Positions 33,953 through 46,507 of a stretch of DNA of 64,000 bases are shown here, in pieces; position 1 is the first letter of the stretch, and each line of letters begins with the position of its first letter. The stretch is from Holotrichia oblita (taxonomy: Eukaryota > Arthropoda > Insecta > Coleoptera > Scarabaeidae): contig CM043017.1 of assembly GCA_023690525.1 (NCBI GenBank), positions 153,935,518 through 153,999,517 of the forward strand, written 5' to 3'. The position numbers and the translations under genes are program-made. Under the pieces are notes generated by a model that worked only from the letters and a program-made list of their open reading frames with translations, searched no databases and had not been told where the DNA came from.

Positions 33953-34354
33953 TTACTTTTCTACATAGCCACCAAGAATATCTAAGCATTTGTTAAGTCG
34001 TAGCACTAGCTTTTGGATCCCCTCACCATAGAACTCTACCGCCTGAGCATTTAACCAGTTAGTAACAGTTTCTTTCAACACGTCATCATTTTCAAATCGC
34101 TTTCCACCAAGATATTCTTTGAGTTTAGGAAAAACATGAAAGTCTGATGGTGCCAGGTCAGGGCTGTAGGGGGGATGGTCCAGTAATTCCCATCGAAATT
34201 TGTCCAGTTGTGTCTTTGTCATTGCTGCAGTGTGAGGCCGAGCGTTATCGTAAAGCAGCACGACGATTTCAATTCTTTTAAATTTCGCTACGGTGTGGGT
34301 ATTTCTCATTAAATGCACGACATATTCTTGCTGATATCCTATATAATTTACCAT
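33953..34354 (-). pseudogene. mariner transposase C-terminal third
   Basis: An open minus-strand frame of 133 codons. It contains IVVLLYDNARPHTAAMTKTQ (second aspartate), PPYSPDLAPSDFHVFPKLKE (third aspartate, 34 residues later), YLGGKRFENDDVLKETVTNW, and ends KCLDILGGYVEK. The helix-turn-helix and the first catalytic box are missing. The first 25 codons before IEIVVLL are flanking sequence or badly worn. No inverted ends were found. It resembles the lineage of 2492-3727 more than copy A. Confidence 0.88.
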
Positions 34355-34359
34355 GGATA

Positions 34360-36672
34360 TAAAATAAAATTAATATATCACTATTAGTGTCATTGTGGTG
34401 ATTAATAGTCATATTGCGCGGACCAACGAGTCTACTCGATAAACTGTCACTCATTTGACAACTCTTACTAAGTAAATACTTGCCGTAGTTGGAACCAATA
34501 ATCTCTAATAACTCAAAAACTAATAAAAATAGGTATATGAGACCTTAATACGAATCGATGTAGAATTTCTTGCTGAATTAGGCGATACAATAAAAAGTAC
34601 TATGTGCCATTAAAACAAAAGAAATTTTTGATGCTTGAAGGTATCTGAATTGGTTACTAATTTCTGCACACCCTGTATAATTTTTTTTGAAATTTATGAC
34701 AGTTCTCAGTATCTATGACCCTTTACTTTCGTTTGCAGAACTTTGCTACCTTACGCTTCTAAGGGCTTTACAATATTAATTTTTCTTTAAGATGGTGCAA
34801 TAAGAAATTATTACGGAAAATTGTAAATATCTTCGAAACAGTTGAATTTAGGTATAGGGAACCCTAATACAAAACATTTGCAAATAATGCGTAAAATCGA
34901 TTGTATTGAAAAAAAATATACCATTGTATTTAAAATAACAAAGTTGTATTTTGTTCAGTGAAAATGGAACATCCTGTATAAGTGAAAGTAATTTTAGAAC
35001 ATGTGCCATATCAATTCAAGTGACCTCCGTGTAGTTGTTTTTCCGTAAAAATATTTACAAGGGGAGATATGGTACTTGGACGCACTTGAGAGACATTCTG
35101 TACATATTTTGATATTTACTCTTGCGACATCTATTATGCTTTCAATCTACTATTAGTAAATAACTTGAGAGCAGGTGACACAGGAGTAAATTGGAATTTA
35201 AGACTGATCTATGTATGCCTTATATCTACTCCAAGTAATTCTAGAATGTATGCTTGTAGGTAAATACAAACACCAAACGCAGAAGCGAACAAAATCATTA
35301 AATTTACTTTTACTAGCGACAGAAACAGCTGCTCTCAGCACACAATTTCAACTCTCGTTTAAAACAACACGCGAAAAATTGCTTCAAAATTGTAAAGGTA
35401 CTCTATTGGAATAAAAGTAGCAAGAAAAAAATAGTCGGAGAAAAATTTGGCGGGCAGCTTAATACCTTTTACGAGAATAGCTGTATTAGAAATACCTGCC
35501 TCCAAAGAATTTGAAGGTTACAAATATGTATGTATGTAGATTGAACCAGCGATTATGCTTATGCAACATCCGCATAATTTTGACGTTTGTTTCATTGCAA
35601 CGATGTACACTTCCATTAGCAGATTACGCAAATCCCGGAAACCGATCTTGTTTACCTATAACGCTGGCATTCCAGGTAACATCATATTTAAATTTAAACC
35701 GTTCGGAATATTATTTTTTCGATAATTCCTAAACGTACAACATTTATACAAACTGTTCCTATTAACTTATTCCAAATATTTACTTTGAAACAAACCATAT
35801 GCTAGTTTAGCGTAGCGAGCAACAATTCTCGCGTATAAAATCCAATTTCCTTGCCGTTAAGTTGGTATGCCCAGCGCGAATATAACAAACAAGTTGGACA
35901 AATACAGCGGAGTTAAAAGAGACGTCGTGAAAACGGGTACAGAGATACAATTGTGTTATTGTTATACAAACACAGATCAGCGTGGATACAAAAAGAGCTA
36001 TTCTAGTGAATGGTCTCCGGGCTGTGACTTCCGGAATTTCGAGTATTGCTCAATATTTCGCGCTTGTTTCCTAATTATTTACCTTACGTATCTTCGTCGG
36101 ATTCCTTTTGACCCGTTTTATGCGCTTTTCAGCTGCTTGTCGAATAGATTAACGCTACAATTTAACACTCGACATATGGTCGTCGATCTGCATCGATCGC
36201 ATGTCTGTAAAGTTGGAATGTGGGATGTGCAAACCGTAATTGTATGCCTATAAAAATATAAAAGGTGGGTGCTAGTTGAGATATTCGTTATGCATAATAT
36301 GTTTAGAACACTTATAACAAGCATATACTTACGTAAATATACAAAAAAATGTGAAGGTGATTGTTTATTTTTTTGTTATATAATCTTAGTTTTTTAAATT
36401 ATTTCCTGTGGTTTGCCTAGATTAAAAATTCAGCATAATGTGTAAAACTTACTGAAATATACAAATGTTCCAGAAATAAGAAAAAAATCTTTATTCCACA
36501 ATTCTATGACCAATATTTATATAAGAAAACGTAAGTAGCAAGTCTTAATTAAGTCAAAGACATTCACTCATAGAAGCCAACGGATAGCTAGCCTTATAAG
36601 CCATAATATTATATTTTGTAAATGCAAATATGAAAACCGCAGGTTACTATAATTCATGAAAGAATTATTCTG
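34360..36672. other. Unannotated stretch with CACCCTGTATA ends
   Basis: CACACCCTGTATAAT at about 34667 and AACATCCTGTATAAG at about 34968 look like right-hand ends of small IS630-type MITEs, but I did not find left partners. The frame 35867-36253 (128 codons) has a TATAAAA-like motif about 30 bases upstream; I know no relative and it is not supported as a gene. Confidence 0.35.
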
Positions 36673-38049
36673 TACAGTTATGGCCAAAATAATACTAGTA
36701 CGATATTAAAAAGTCTTTATAAATAATTTTCACCTTATTACCTTCAATTATTTAAACTGCCCAACTGCAGTATTCCGTCAAATATCATATTGACCAGATT
36801 GAGAGGTGCAATTTGGTTCAATTAGTATAAAATAGTTTAGTTTGTGTTTAGTACTATTAAGTTTGCCTAATTGTTAGTGAAAATAATCGGTTGCAACAAA
36901 TACTATAGTGTAGAAAGGCAAAAGTTTTGTGATAAGACCGAGACAAGGTAAAAAATTATAAATTTATTCAAACCATTTTAAACTGTTTAACTAAAATGAT
37001 AGCAAACGCACTGCGTCGGCTAGAAAATCCAGAAACTGAACTATAAGGAGAAAACAACGAATCACGATGACAAACTACTTTTGCGCCAAACAATAAAAAT
37101 CTATTTCTGCTACTAAACGAAAACAAGATTTACAGCTAAATATTTGTGCAAAAACAATAGGCAGACGCCTACAGGATTAGAATGTACTTGCGAGGAGACC
37201 TAGAAAAGCGCCATTTTTGAAAAAACAACATATTAGACACTGTTCGAAGTTTGCACAGGACCATATCACTTGGATACCAGAAAAATGGCGTAATTTCTTT
37301 TGGACAAATGAAACCAAAATTGTACTACAGAAGAACAGCTTATCAGCCACGATACATTTTTAAAGACAGTTAAATACAAGTGGTTTGAAAATAATGGTTT
37401 GGGGCTGTTTCTCTTATTTCTGGATAGGCCCAATATATTGAATAAAAGACATTCTCCATCAACATGGATACAGTGTTGGAAGAAATAATAGAAACAACAT
37501 ATTCAAAATTGCGAAATCAACAATATTGATACTAGTTAATAGGTTTTTTGCAAATTTTTTATCCTGCTATGGTGTCTCAGTTTTATTATTAGTGCGAAAG
37601 AGAGAACAATCCAACAGGTGCGCTTAGAAAAAATGCAAATGCAAGTGCAAATTTGCTCTTTAAAAGGTAAATAATATATTTTTAAACCTTGTCATTGAAT
37701 TTGCAGGGCATAGTAACTAACTTAAAATGATTGTATAGGTTACTGAGTTATAAAAACGAACGCAATTGGTCGAGCTAAACATTGTACGGAAGCGGACAAA
37801 AAGAAAGGACAGTCGATGGGCCAGATAGCAAAAATGATGACATGTTCAAAAAGGAGCACGAGGTAGAAAACGTAAAATGACCCATAGAGATCAAAATAAT
37901 CGTTTAATACGTTATTGCAAAACCTTCAAACGAACTAGAAACCGATCTAAATTTAAATGTATCAAGCTGAACTATTAGGTATAGATTGACAGAAGCTTCA
38001 GACAAAACTCCTAGAAAAGTGCCGCTGCGGAACCCTAAAAATAAAAATA

Positions 38050-38260
38050 CGAGGGTTGGGGCAAAAGTCATGGCAACTATTTTTTTTTAATACCAGTCCG
38101 GTCGGAAAATGTGACATATACAGACGAAAGGACAAGAGCCATCTGTTGTTCTGCATACACACTATGGCTGCAGAACTTCCACACGACACATATACATTTG
38201 TGATACGTTCACATATCTGCAAGAAAGAAATAGTTGCCATGACTTATGCCCCAACCCTCG
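38050..38260. mobile_element. 211-bp mariner-type MITE
   Basis: Inverted ends of about 35 bp (CGAGGGTTGGGGCAAAAGTC at the left, one or two mismatches at the right), with TA at 38048-38049 and 38261-38262. The CGAGGG start is the same as that of the mariners at 904 and 2492, so a mariner enzyme is the likely mobiliser. No coding capacity: the open frame across it is read-through from the host Tc1. Confidence 0.92.
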
Positions 38261-38262
38261 TA

Positions 38263-38760
38263 ATAGACTTGAAAAACATTCTGTGGTCGGATGAAACTAA
38301 AATTAATATGTTTGGTTCTGATGGTAAGCAATATGTAAGACGACCTCCGAATACAGCATTTGATCCAAAATACACAAAAAAAATCGATAAAGTACAACGA
38401 AGGCTCGATCATGATTTGGGGTTGTTTCTCGGAGGATAATGCTCTCCTATGCAGAGGAGTAAATGCCGTTACGGTGGGAATTCATGCAGGACAACGACCC
38501 TAAACATGCATCGAAGGTGGTGAAGGAATGGTTCAAGAAGGAGGAAGTCCATGTTATGCAGTAGCCATCGCAATCGCCCGACTTAAACCCAATAGAGCAC
38601 CTTTGAGCAGAGCTAAAGAGCGAATTGGGCCTTTCAAAGCCGCAAATAAAGATGAATTGTGGAGCCAGATACAAACATCCTGGTATTCTATTCCGAAAAG
38701 TATTTGTGCCAATTCAGTAAATTCAATGTCTTGAAGATGCGAAAAAGTACTTAAATTAAC
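38263..38760 (+). pseudogene. Inner Tc1 transposase (DD34E), broken
   Basis: Blocks are NILWSDETKINMFGSDGKQY (first aspartate), VRRPPNTAFDPKYTKK, SIMIWGCFSE, an internal deletion, MLSYAEE then a stop then MPLRWEFMQDNDPKHASKVV (second aspartate), and a final QSPDLNPIEHL (glutamate). There are 34 residues between the second aspartate and the glutamate, as in Tc1. TAA at about 38452 and TAG at about 38562 sit where relatives have glutamate and tryptophan. The helix-turn-helix part lies left of the MITE (about 37740-38045) and is poorly readable. Confidence 0.85.
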
Positions 38761-39379
38761 TTAATTTTTTTAAGAATAATCTTTTGTTTCTCTTATTTTA
38801 AAACAAGACCCGAATTCCATTATTTTTTATTAAAATTAATAAGAAGTATAACGTGACGTTTGGACAATTTTGAAAAGTTAATCAAACAATGTAACAATTA
38901 TATTAAAAATTTGATGAAAAGGCTGGTTTATATTATTTCTTCCAACACTGTATGTGGATATTCTATAGAATATATTGGTACCTTATGCTGAGTGGCAAGT
39001 GCTTTTAAAGTGGACGTTCATGCAAGATAACGATCCTAAACACACTATAGTCGACGGACAAAAGACTGGAATAAATGTGGAATTGAGGTTCTGGAGTAGC
39101 CAACTCAGTCTCCAGAGTTTAATTTTATTGAGAACTTATGGGTTGACGTTAAAGAAGGTGTGTTTAAAGCCAACCCTAGAACGCAAGAAGAATTGTGGGA
39201 ATTGCAATGTGCAGAAAATTTGATCGGTCATATCTCGCGAGCACTGTCAAGTTGACAGTATGCCTCGAGAATGCGTGGAAGTTTTGAAAAATAAAGGGTA
39301 TGCGATAAAATATTAATACTATGCTTATCTTACAACAAATAAAAAATTATCATCATTTTATGGCAAATTTCTTCGCCAA

Positions 39380-40125
39380 TCAAATTGCAAAACAAAATAA
39401 AGAGCATTCCATTCATCCAAGAATTGATCCTAGACTTTTTAACTTAAGCCGGAAGAGCAGAGCATTCATTGGACATTTTGAAATACTATAACGACTTCAT
39501 CTTAGATTCACAACTTTCATTACTATTTAAGTAAATATAAATAAGCATTTCACAAGCACATTCTCGTAGATTGGCCTCCCAGACCAATATCCTGGATGTT
39601 CGCTCCATAACTGATTTTATGACCCTAGAAACCAATTACCATATGACATTAACTTAACAACAGGAAGATTAAACTGGCAAAGTGGGTTTTTAAATCAATC
39701 AAGATGTTTACTTGAGTCTTATGACACCAGCTCGAGTCCCATGTAAATAGTATTTCATAAACTCCTGTCTTATATTACATAAGTATATCAAGCATAAAAA
39801 TACCTTAATCTACTATATCTGCATAACATTTTCTTCTGCAAAATCTTTCAAACTTGTTACATTTCAAAAATTGCATTTTGCTACCTGTTGATTAGATGTA
39901 TGTACCATGCTTTTAAAATTGATTTAATCTCTCAATTTTACTTATTTCAATGTATGTTGTAGGCTTAATGTATCGTTTTATTTGTTACCAATATATGTAC
40001 ATATGTTAAAATTGTTAGCGTACTTCTTTTTACACATTGACCTTGGACTATACGAAGCATCCAAGGATTATGCGATGTTTTATGCATTAACTGAAACACA
40101 TTTTTCATTGATATTTTAAGTTAAT
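39380..40125. other. Unannotated stretch
   Basis: No gene or paired repeat is recognised. Confidence 0.35.
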
Positions 40126-40129
40126 TATG

Positions 40130-40800
40130 TCAGCATGTCAGTAGTTTAAACATCACTTCACGGTAGTATTGCCTGTCAAGTCGATTAAAGTAATCCACAA
40201 CTGTGTCTTGCAATTCCTGTTGATTCGCAAAGCGTTTCCACGCCAAAAATTTCGTTAGGCGTCCGAATAAATAAAAATCGGAGAGGGCCAAATCAGGAGT
40301 ATATAGGGAATGTTGGAGAACCTCCCACCACCGCTGTGTCAATCAGTTCTTGGTTTGATTTGACGTGAAGTTTAACTCCTTGTCGCAAATGCTCTGGCAC
40401 AATATCTGTCACTGTTAATGGTGCGTTCAAAAAATTTGCTGAGCAATGGGCCTTTACTATTCCAGAACACGACGGCCATGGATGTGCGAGCAGATGGTGG
40501 AGTTTTGAATTTGTTGTGAACTGGGATATCCGCATGTTTCCACACAACTATCGTTTCGACTCTGCACTCTGCACACGCACTCGATTGGTTTTGCAGTTCT
40601 CGGAAAGCATTTTCAGCACCCAGCGAGACGAAACTTTGTGAAAGGTTAGGTCGCATATGATAATCAAACCTTTAACTATTGACATAGTTTTCATCTCTGT
40701 GTGAAGTCCTTTGTCTGCCTCTGTTCTTCTCCGGATCACCAATCAAGTCAGTTCGTCTTTAAATTTTTTGTACCAAACGCTAATTACATAACAACACCAT
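40130..40800 (-). pseudogene. mariner transposase fossil
   Basis: Minus-strand blocks in order: SVWYKKFKDELT, HKVSSRWVLKMLSENCKTNR, VVWKHADIPVHNKFKTPPSA, RTSMAVVFWNSKGPLL, INSDRYCA, LRQGVKL, then YTPDLALSDFYLFGRLTKFL, WKRFANQQELQDTVVDYF and YYREVMFKLL. The third catalytic aspartate is kept (LALSDFY). The second box is worn (HVKSNQE, expected HDNxRPH). Frame changes separate the blocks. No inverted ends found. Confidence 0.8.
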
Positions 40801-42385
40801 ATTTTTCTGCTTCCTGTTAGCTTCTAAATTGAGTCTTACATATAACAATGCTCCAGACTCTAGTACCACGCTTCAACCTGTTTATGTATGTATATGACGG
40901 TAATATTGCGCTTGCGCTGTTTATTTCACAGCCAGCCAGCTGTACCCTTAAAACAGAAATCCTCTCGTAGATGAACTTTTCAAATGAATATGTGATAGAA
41001 TACTTTTCCAAATAGCTCACCCTAGAATAACCTAGAACAACCTGAAATTAAGTTTTCAGGCAAATTGGTATATCTTTACTTTGAATATACTTTTTTGTGT
41101 TTAAAAAGGAAGTTGTTTTCCTGCCTGATGTTAATTTATGCGAAGGTTAATTCCAATATTTCGTCTTCATAATCCAGATTTCTAGATAAACCAAGATAAT
41201 ATCAGGAGTATTTGGAGAATTCACAAAATTCCTGTTCCATTTAAACTAATTAGATGTGACAGCAAAACGATATGACATTGTCTTCCAATTTTAAAAGTTC
41301 AAAATTAAACTTATTCTTGAACTCAATACTCAACATTAATTTATTTTCATTGGAAAAATCCGCTTAATATGAAGTAGACATTTACCTCGAACTTACACAT
41401 TTTAAAAATTAATTCCTCTAAGCACGTGTACAAACCATATTATTAGAAACGTTTAGAAATTATAGAGCGCTAATTATTTCACCATATACATTTGCAATAT
41501 ATGACTTATACAATTAGAATAGCCAACTTGATTAACGTTTTGAAGTTAATTAACTTCGTTACATAGACGATGCGAACGCAAAAAATTTTTCAAAGCTATT
41601 GAGGGCAAGAATTATGGCGTTTATGGCGTACCAGATATGCATAGATACGCCATATTTTTTCACCGGTTCGCTCGTTTAATAAACGTTCATTTCGTTTACG
41701 TATTAGAAAGCATTAACGTGAACGAGTAGTGAATTCATATTACTCGGTGAGCAGTAGGTACGCTTTATTTAGAAGCGAAATCATTAATTTTAATAGGACG
41801 CAAGCACACGATTTTAAGGAATGCGTCGATGCCGTTACACTTTCGACTATCAGCCGATTACATTCAGTGCTGTATGAATATTGCTTACTTCATTGTTCGC
41901 ATTTCCATTTTAAATATATTCAGTGAAATTTCTTCCTGTATTCGTCGAAATTTTGGTAAAATTTATCTAATCAGGAGCTTAAACAATTGAGAGGTTTACC
42001 AAGAAGAAATTTGAAAGAAATTTTAACATGCATGCAAATGAACAACCGTTAACAAAATTATTTCCAATTATTACTATTAGTGTTTTACATCAACAGCATA
42101 TAATCCAAATTTAGCGTATCGTTTTGGATATGAAACTAGACAGGTTTATATAATAGATCTAAATTTTTGTGTAAACGTTCTCTGTACTTGAAATTCCAAG
42201 ACGTAACATTTTACCTTGAGGAGTATGCAAAAGAAAAACAAACTTGTACTGGTCAAAAGACAACCTACAACTGTATGAAAATGAATCACCTCTTCAATTC
42301 AATTCTCTAAAACAAAATTAAGAAATGAAGGCTATTCGGTGCACAACACTAAACTACAACTTGACTTCCACGCTTTCTAAACACC
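40801..42385. other. Unannotated stretch
   Basis: AT-rich; small open frames at 40817-41020 (minus) and 41729-41926 (plus) have no recognised content. Confidence 0.35.
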
Positions 42386-42388
42386 AGA

Positions 42389-42560
42389 CTGGCCATCTAT
42401 GCGGATGATACCGCCATCTATACCTGTTCTGGTAATCACGCCATGATCTGCAGATGGCTCCAACGCTGATGTCTGTCACCCCCTGCTACCATTATTATTG
42501 AGGGTTACAGACCTGAATGGAAGCCCTTGTCAAATACCTGACACCAAACTAATATTCAGG
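42389..42560 (+). pseudogene. Jockey-like non-LTR reverse transcriptase scrap
   Basis: LAIYADDTAIYTCSGNHAMI then CRWLQR and a stop, carrying the YADD catalytic box. After a frame change, GYRPEWKP follows. The composition is clearly richer in G and C than the flanks up to about 42860, so more worn element sequence probably lies there, including KMTKRIKDLVSSL. Confidence 0.7.
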
Positions 42561-42869
42561 CAACATATCATGCACACATGCATCGTGAGCTATCTCTTCC
42601 GACGCTGACTTATTTGTTAATAAGGTATGATGCTGGCCAGAGCAACGCTATAGAGAGCGTCGCGATTTGATAACTCGCTGTACCTTAATAGGCCACCACC
42701 CCGTGTCAGCACAAAGTTCGTCCTCGAAACTGACATCTAGAATTAGGTTCCAAACAAACCATCCAGAGAAGCCACACATGTCCACCATAACCTCAGGCCA
42801 GAAGGGACATCTCATAAAATGACAAAAAGGATAAAAGACCTCGTTTCCAGCCTTAGTAAAAAGACGAAG

Positions 42870-45772
42870 CCCTAACTTCTCGGGTGTAACAGGATTTATA
42901 AAATCAGAAAATACTGTAGTAAGCTAACAAATTTATTAAACCAAAATATGGGACATAAATATAATCTCTCACACACACGCATACATATAAATACACGTTT
43001 GCAGGTGTATTGAAATGGTATAAATCGTATAATACGCATGAAATGAATCACAGACTACATTAATTAATTTTGGCTACTTCTCAGAAACGACGTAAGATAT
43101 CAATATGAAACAAAACCAAATATGAAACAATATATTTTATCCACAAGGACTCCTTAGTATTTTTCCAAAGAGATTCCTTTAATAAGTGGGGAGTGGCCCT
43201 TCTCCTACCGCCATTTTAACTTATGGAGACAATTACTTTTTACACATAATACATAAAAAAACAAAAATAATCGTCTTTTTTTTTTTTTGATAATTTTATT
43301 CCACGAGAGAAGATCATTTTTGAAGAATATTTCTTGTTTACCGGTACTTTTTAAAAAATGTGAAAGTTGCTATTATTTATACAAATTTAAGATTCCTACT
43401 TCATCTGGGGTGTGCGGATTCGTAAGTGTTCCTATCAATAAAAAATTGCAGTATCTTATTTAATAATTACTATATTTTACTACATTATGGCTAGTAGCCA
43501 GTCATAGTAATCCTCAAAAAAAGTGCTATTGTGTATCAATGTTTTTTAGATAAACTTACGCAGTAATTCCCGAAACGCAGTAACGACGATCGTGAAAACC
43601 TACGCTCAAATATTTTTGACACCGTCCACACCTTATTATAGCTGATGCTTGATAAATATGTATTACAATCTGATAGTTGCGTGCTGCAAACAAAACTATT
43701 CACTGATATTTCAAAAACTGTCGGATAATCTTGTAGAGGTAATCGCTTTTATACTACTCTTGCATACTAAAACTAGTTGCTATTCTTGCATAGAAAATTA
43801 TAGAGGCGTTAAGGTTTACAAACGTGAAATAATATTTCTTGCATGCAGCTGAATACGAAACACTAATAAATACAAATTAATATGCAGTCGTGTCGTGTAT
43901 AAATATGCCACGATCACTGACGATCGCTTAACCGTCCCATGTGGATTTTTGCTTCTTGTAATTTAAATTAAATACAAAAATTGTGTGCGTACGCTGCTGG
44001 CATGTGTACCGAATTTGCCACGTTTATTGATAAAGCAATTGTGTCTGATAACTGACGAATACATTCGATAAACTGAATGCATATTGTACACACATCCCAA
44101 GATACGATGTCAGTGGCACTTTTAGGTATAGACTTCATTGCAACTGTTGTCATAACTTGTACACCTTTATCCTGGCCAAGAATTTAATAATAAAAATGTC
44201 TTTTAGCCAAGGTTAGGCACTAAAATTTTGTTAGTTACTTTCCTATATTTTGTTGAAGTATTGGTCCCCGATCACTTATTTTTATTGAACATAATAGTAT
44301 TGGGGCAATAACTTGCCAATTGCAGATATGGTAGGCTGAATGGTGTAATGACACCTTCTCGCTACAAAGGATTGAACCACAGCTTCAACCTTTTGAGGTC
44401 CTTTGGGGTGGTCAGCGTTGAACCCCGCACCCCTTCCCACCCTGCATTCCTAGATTAACTCCACTCTGGTCGGTATTGTAACTATTATCCAATCAATTAT
44501 ACAACTTCTAGGAAGAGCTATGCCTTCTATCACGCTATTTGCGACATTATTAATTTATTTCTATTCTTGTTCGAAATTTTATAATTTTTCATGAAACTAT
44601 ATTGTGATTCCATTTAATGTTCTGCATCCACCCATATCGTTTCCTCTTCTCCCCTTCTCCAAAATTTAACAGCAGTCCGTGGTAATATCAATGAGTTCAA
44701 AGGTTTCCTGGTCTTGATTAATCTCAGATTTCTTCTGGGATGTTATAATTTACTTGATCATGCCCATCTACACCCATAAGCAGTGGTCCAGAAAAGTTAG
44801 AACTGGGAATCGACATCAAAGATGTGGATTTGTTAAGTTGAAAAATGCTTTCTTTCCCCCTAATTTGAGGGAGGCCGATTCTTGATCAAACAATTAAAGA
44901 CCCTACCAGTTTTTATTTCATATTGATAAATAATATCATTTTTAAGGTATAGCCAAAAATATATTTTAAAGGGACATCGTTTTCACCACCTTAAACCAAT
45001 AATACTATGGTACCAGCTCTGAACTTCTCCCCAAAATAAATACTTTTTTTCTTGTTGTACTATTTTACTTTTGAAGGTTAGTATACATTCTGCAAAACAG
45101 TAAAATAAAGACTGAAGGTCATTAACTAAACCTGATTCACACATTCAATAAAAAAAGTATTCTACTTACCTCCAGCTATGCGTAAAGAGAACTATTTTTA
45201 CATCTCAATTCAAGTTTTTGCCAGCGTATTAACCCATTTCCACAGAAGCCGGAATATTTTTAAATAATCGTCGATTGTTATACACGAACGTTTGACATGT
45301 CCAGCTTAATTTAAACACACGTTTAAATAAACATCATTATACGTAACGGCTTTTGATCTAAAACAGCCCAGCTTGATAACGTAGGTAGAATTCGCGAAAA
45401 TACTCTTAAAATAATTAATGCGTTTATCTTTGTGTATATTCTAGACGACATTTATTAATTAACGTCGAGAATAGCTAATTATAACACCATGCCCATTAAC
45501 TGTAGAATAATACTAAATAAGAGAGGACAGACTAATCCATCATAATAATCGTGATGTGTCAATCATCTCTGTGATTGACGAATGAATACAACCGTACAAT
45601 ATGCCCAGCATTCATGTCGAAAAAATTAGGACTGTTTACAAATCTATTACAAGCATTAAATTTTATGTCTGCTAAAAACCAACTAAACAATTTAATTTCT
45701 AAATAACTGTTATCCGTTATAATTTTTCAAAGGCTTCTTTTAAGTGCTTAATGAAATGGGAAATTATTATTA
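42870..45772. other. Unannotated stretch
   Basis: A CA-rich simple tract is at about 42968-42980 and a run of 13 T at 43276-43288. The segment 44330-44480 is less AT-rich and may be an old repeat. A 61-codon minus-strand frame at 43968-44153 is unrecognised. No gene is supported. Confidence 0.35.
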
Positions 45773-45774
45773 TA

Positions 45775-46125
45775 CGAGGAACAAGCTACAATTATTGAGA
45801 ATAGAAAGATTGATACAAGCTTTTAGAATTTTTACTTTAAATATGTTCAAAGTAATTGCCATTTACAATAATACGCTTAACCATTATCTTCTTCCTTAAT
45901 TTAAAAGCGTTTAACCAGCTGTCTTTAAGGATACTATTAAAAAAACACTTAACGGCGATGTCAATCTCTTCTTCTCACTTGAACCTTTCCCTCTAAAATG
46001 TTTTTCGAGTTAAAAAAATAGCCAGAAGTCACACATCGCCAAATCCGGTGAGTAAGAAGGATGTTCTATAATAGACAACCTAGATTTCTCAAAAATTAAC
46101 AGGAATTAAACATTTTATAAAGGAT
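45775..46125 (-). pseudogene. mariner transposase 3' end with terminus
   Basis: On the minus strand: IEHPSYSPDLAMCDFWLF (third aspartate), HFRGKGSSEKKR, then in another frame EEEIDIAVKCFFNSILKDSW, LNAFKLRKKIMVKRIIVNGN and YFEHI. The low-coordinate edge starts CGAGGAACAAGC at 45775 after TA 45773-45774 and is probably the right terminus. Everything before the third catalytic box is lost. The wording differs from all other mariners in the window. Confidence 0.78.
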
Positions 46126-46351
46126 TGAGATCGTCGGTAAATGAAACAGAAATTTTTTTTTTCAAAGACTTGTGGTTTTCGAGATTTTTTGAGTTGAAAG
46201 ATGCCCGACGAAGTCACGTGACCCAAACGCAAGCTGACGTAGAAAACCTGTAATTCAGATTATAGGGTTATGATATTACCATGATAACACAAATGTAAGA
46301 TCCTTTTTTAACCATTAATACATATATAGAATTAGTACTTTGTATACATGC

Positions 46352-46359
46352 ATGATAAT
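46352..46359. repeat. Left target duplication of the hAT element
   Basis: ATGATAAT, repeated at 56547-56554. Confidence 0.92.
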
Positions 46360-46507
46360 TAAGGGCCCGATTTATATGCATTTGCATATTTTTTGCTGTA
46401 CGTATTCGGATTAATTTAAACTTTTCTTAGCGTTTCAGATAATTCTAAATAAAATAACATCTTTTTTATTGGGCATATTATTGCATATTTATCCATAAAC
46501 GCATATA

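Larger units (their letters stand above)
37471..38950 (+). mobile_element. Inner Tc1-like element inserted in the outer Tc1
   Basis: Perfect 20-bp inverted ends (CAGTGTTGGAAGAAATAATA and its mirror) with TA at 37469-37470 and 38951-38952. Its own transposase is broken and it has itself received a MITE at 38050-38260. Confidence 0.93.
37150..39300 (+). pseudogene. Outer Tc1 transposase, interrupted and decayed
   Basis: The left part gives PRKAPFLKKQHIRHCSKFAQ, HITWIPEKWRNFFWTNETKI and KIMVWGCFSYFWIGPIY; the right part gives VPYAEWQVLLKWTFMQDNDP then KHT, followed by FNFIENLWVDVKEGVFKANP. These are Tc1 blocks around the first aspartate, the second aspartate (MQDNDPKH) and the glutamate (FIENLW). 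The first aspartate is replaced by asparagine (WTNET instead of WSDET). Frame changes are present on both sides of the inserted element. Confidence 0.82.
36675..39375 (+). mobile_element. Outer Tc1-like element, split by a second Tc1
   Basis: The left end begins CAGTTATGGCCAAAATAATA at 36675 after TA. The right end, near 39345-39375, has a worn match (ATCATCATTTTATGGCAAAT). The transposase runs from about 37150 to 37470 and resumes at 38953. Joining the two flanks restores a continuous Tc1 context, so the interruption is a clean insertion of the element at 37471-38950. Confidence 0.75.

Noticed and set aside
35867..36253. 128-codon frame with a TATAAAA-like motif upstream
   Set aside because: TATA-like text is common in this AT-rich DNA, and the translation shows no family. 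Not enough to call a gene.
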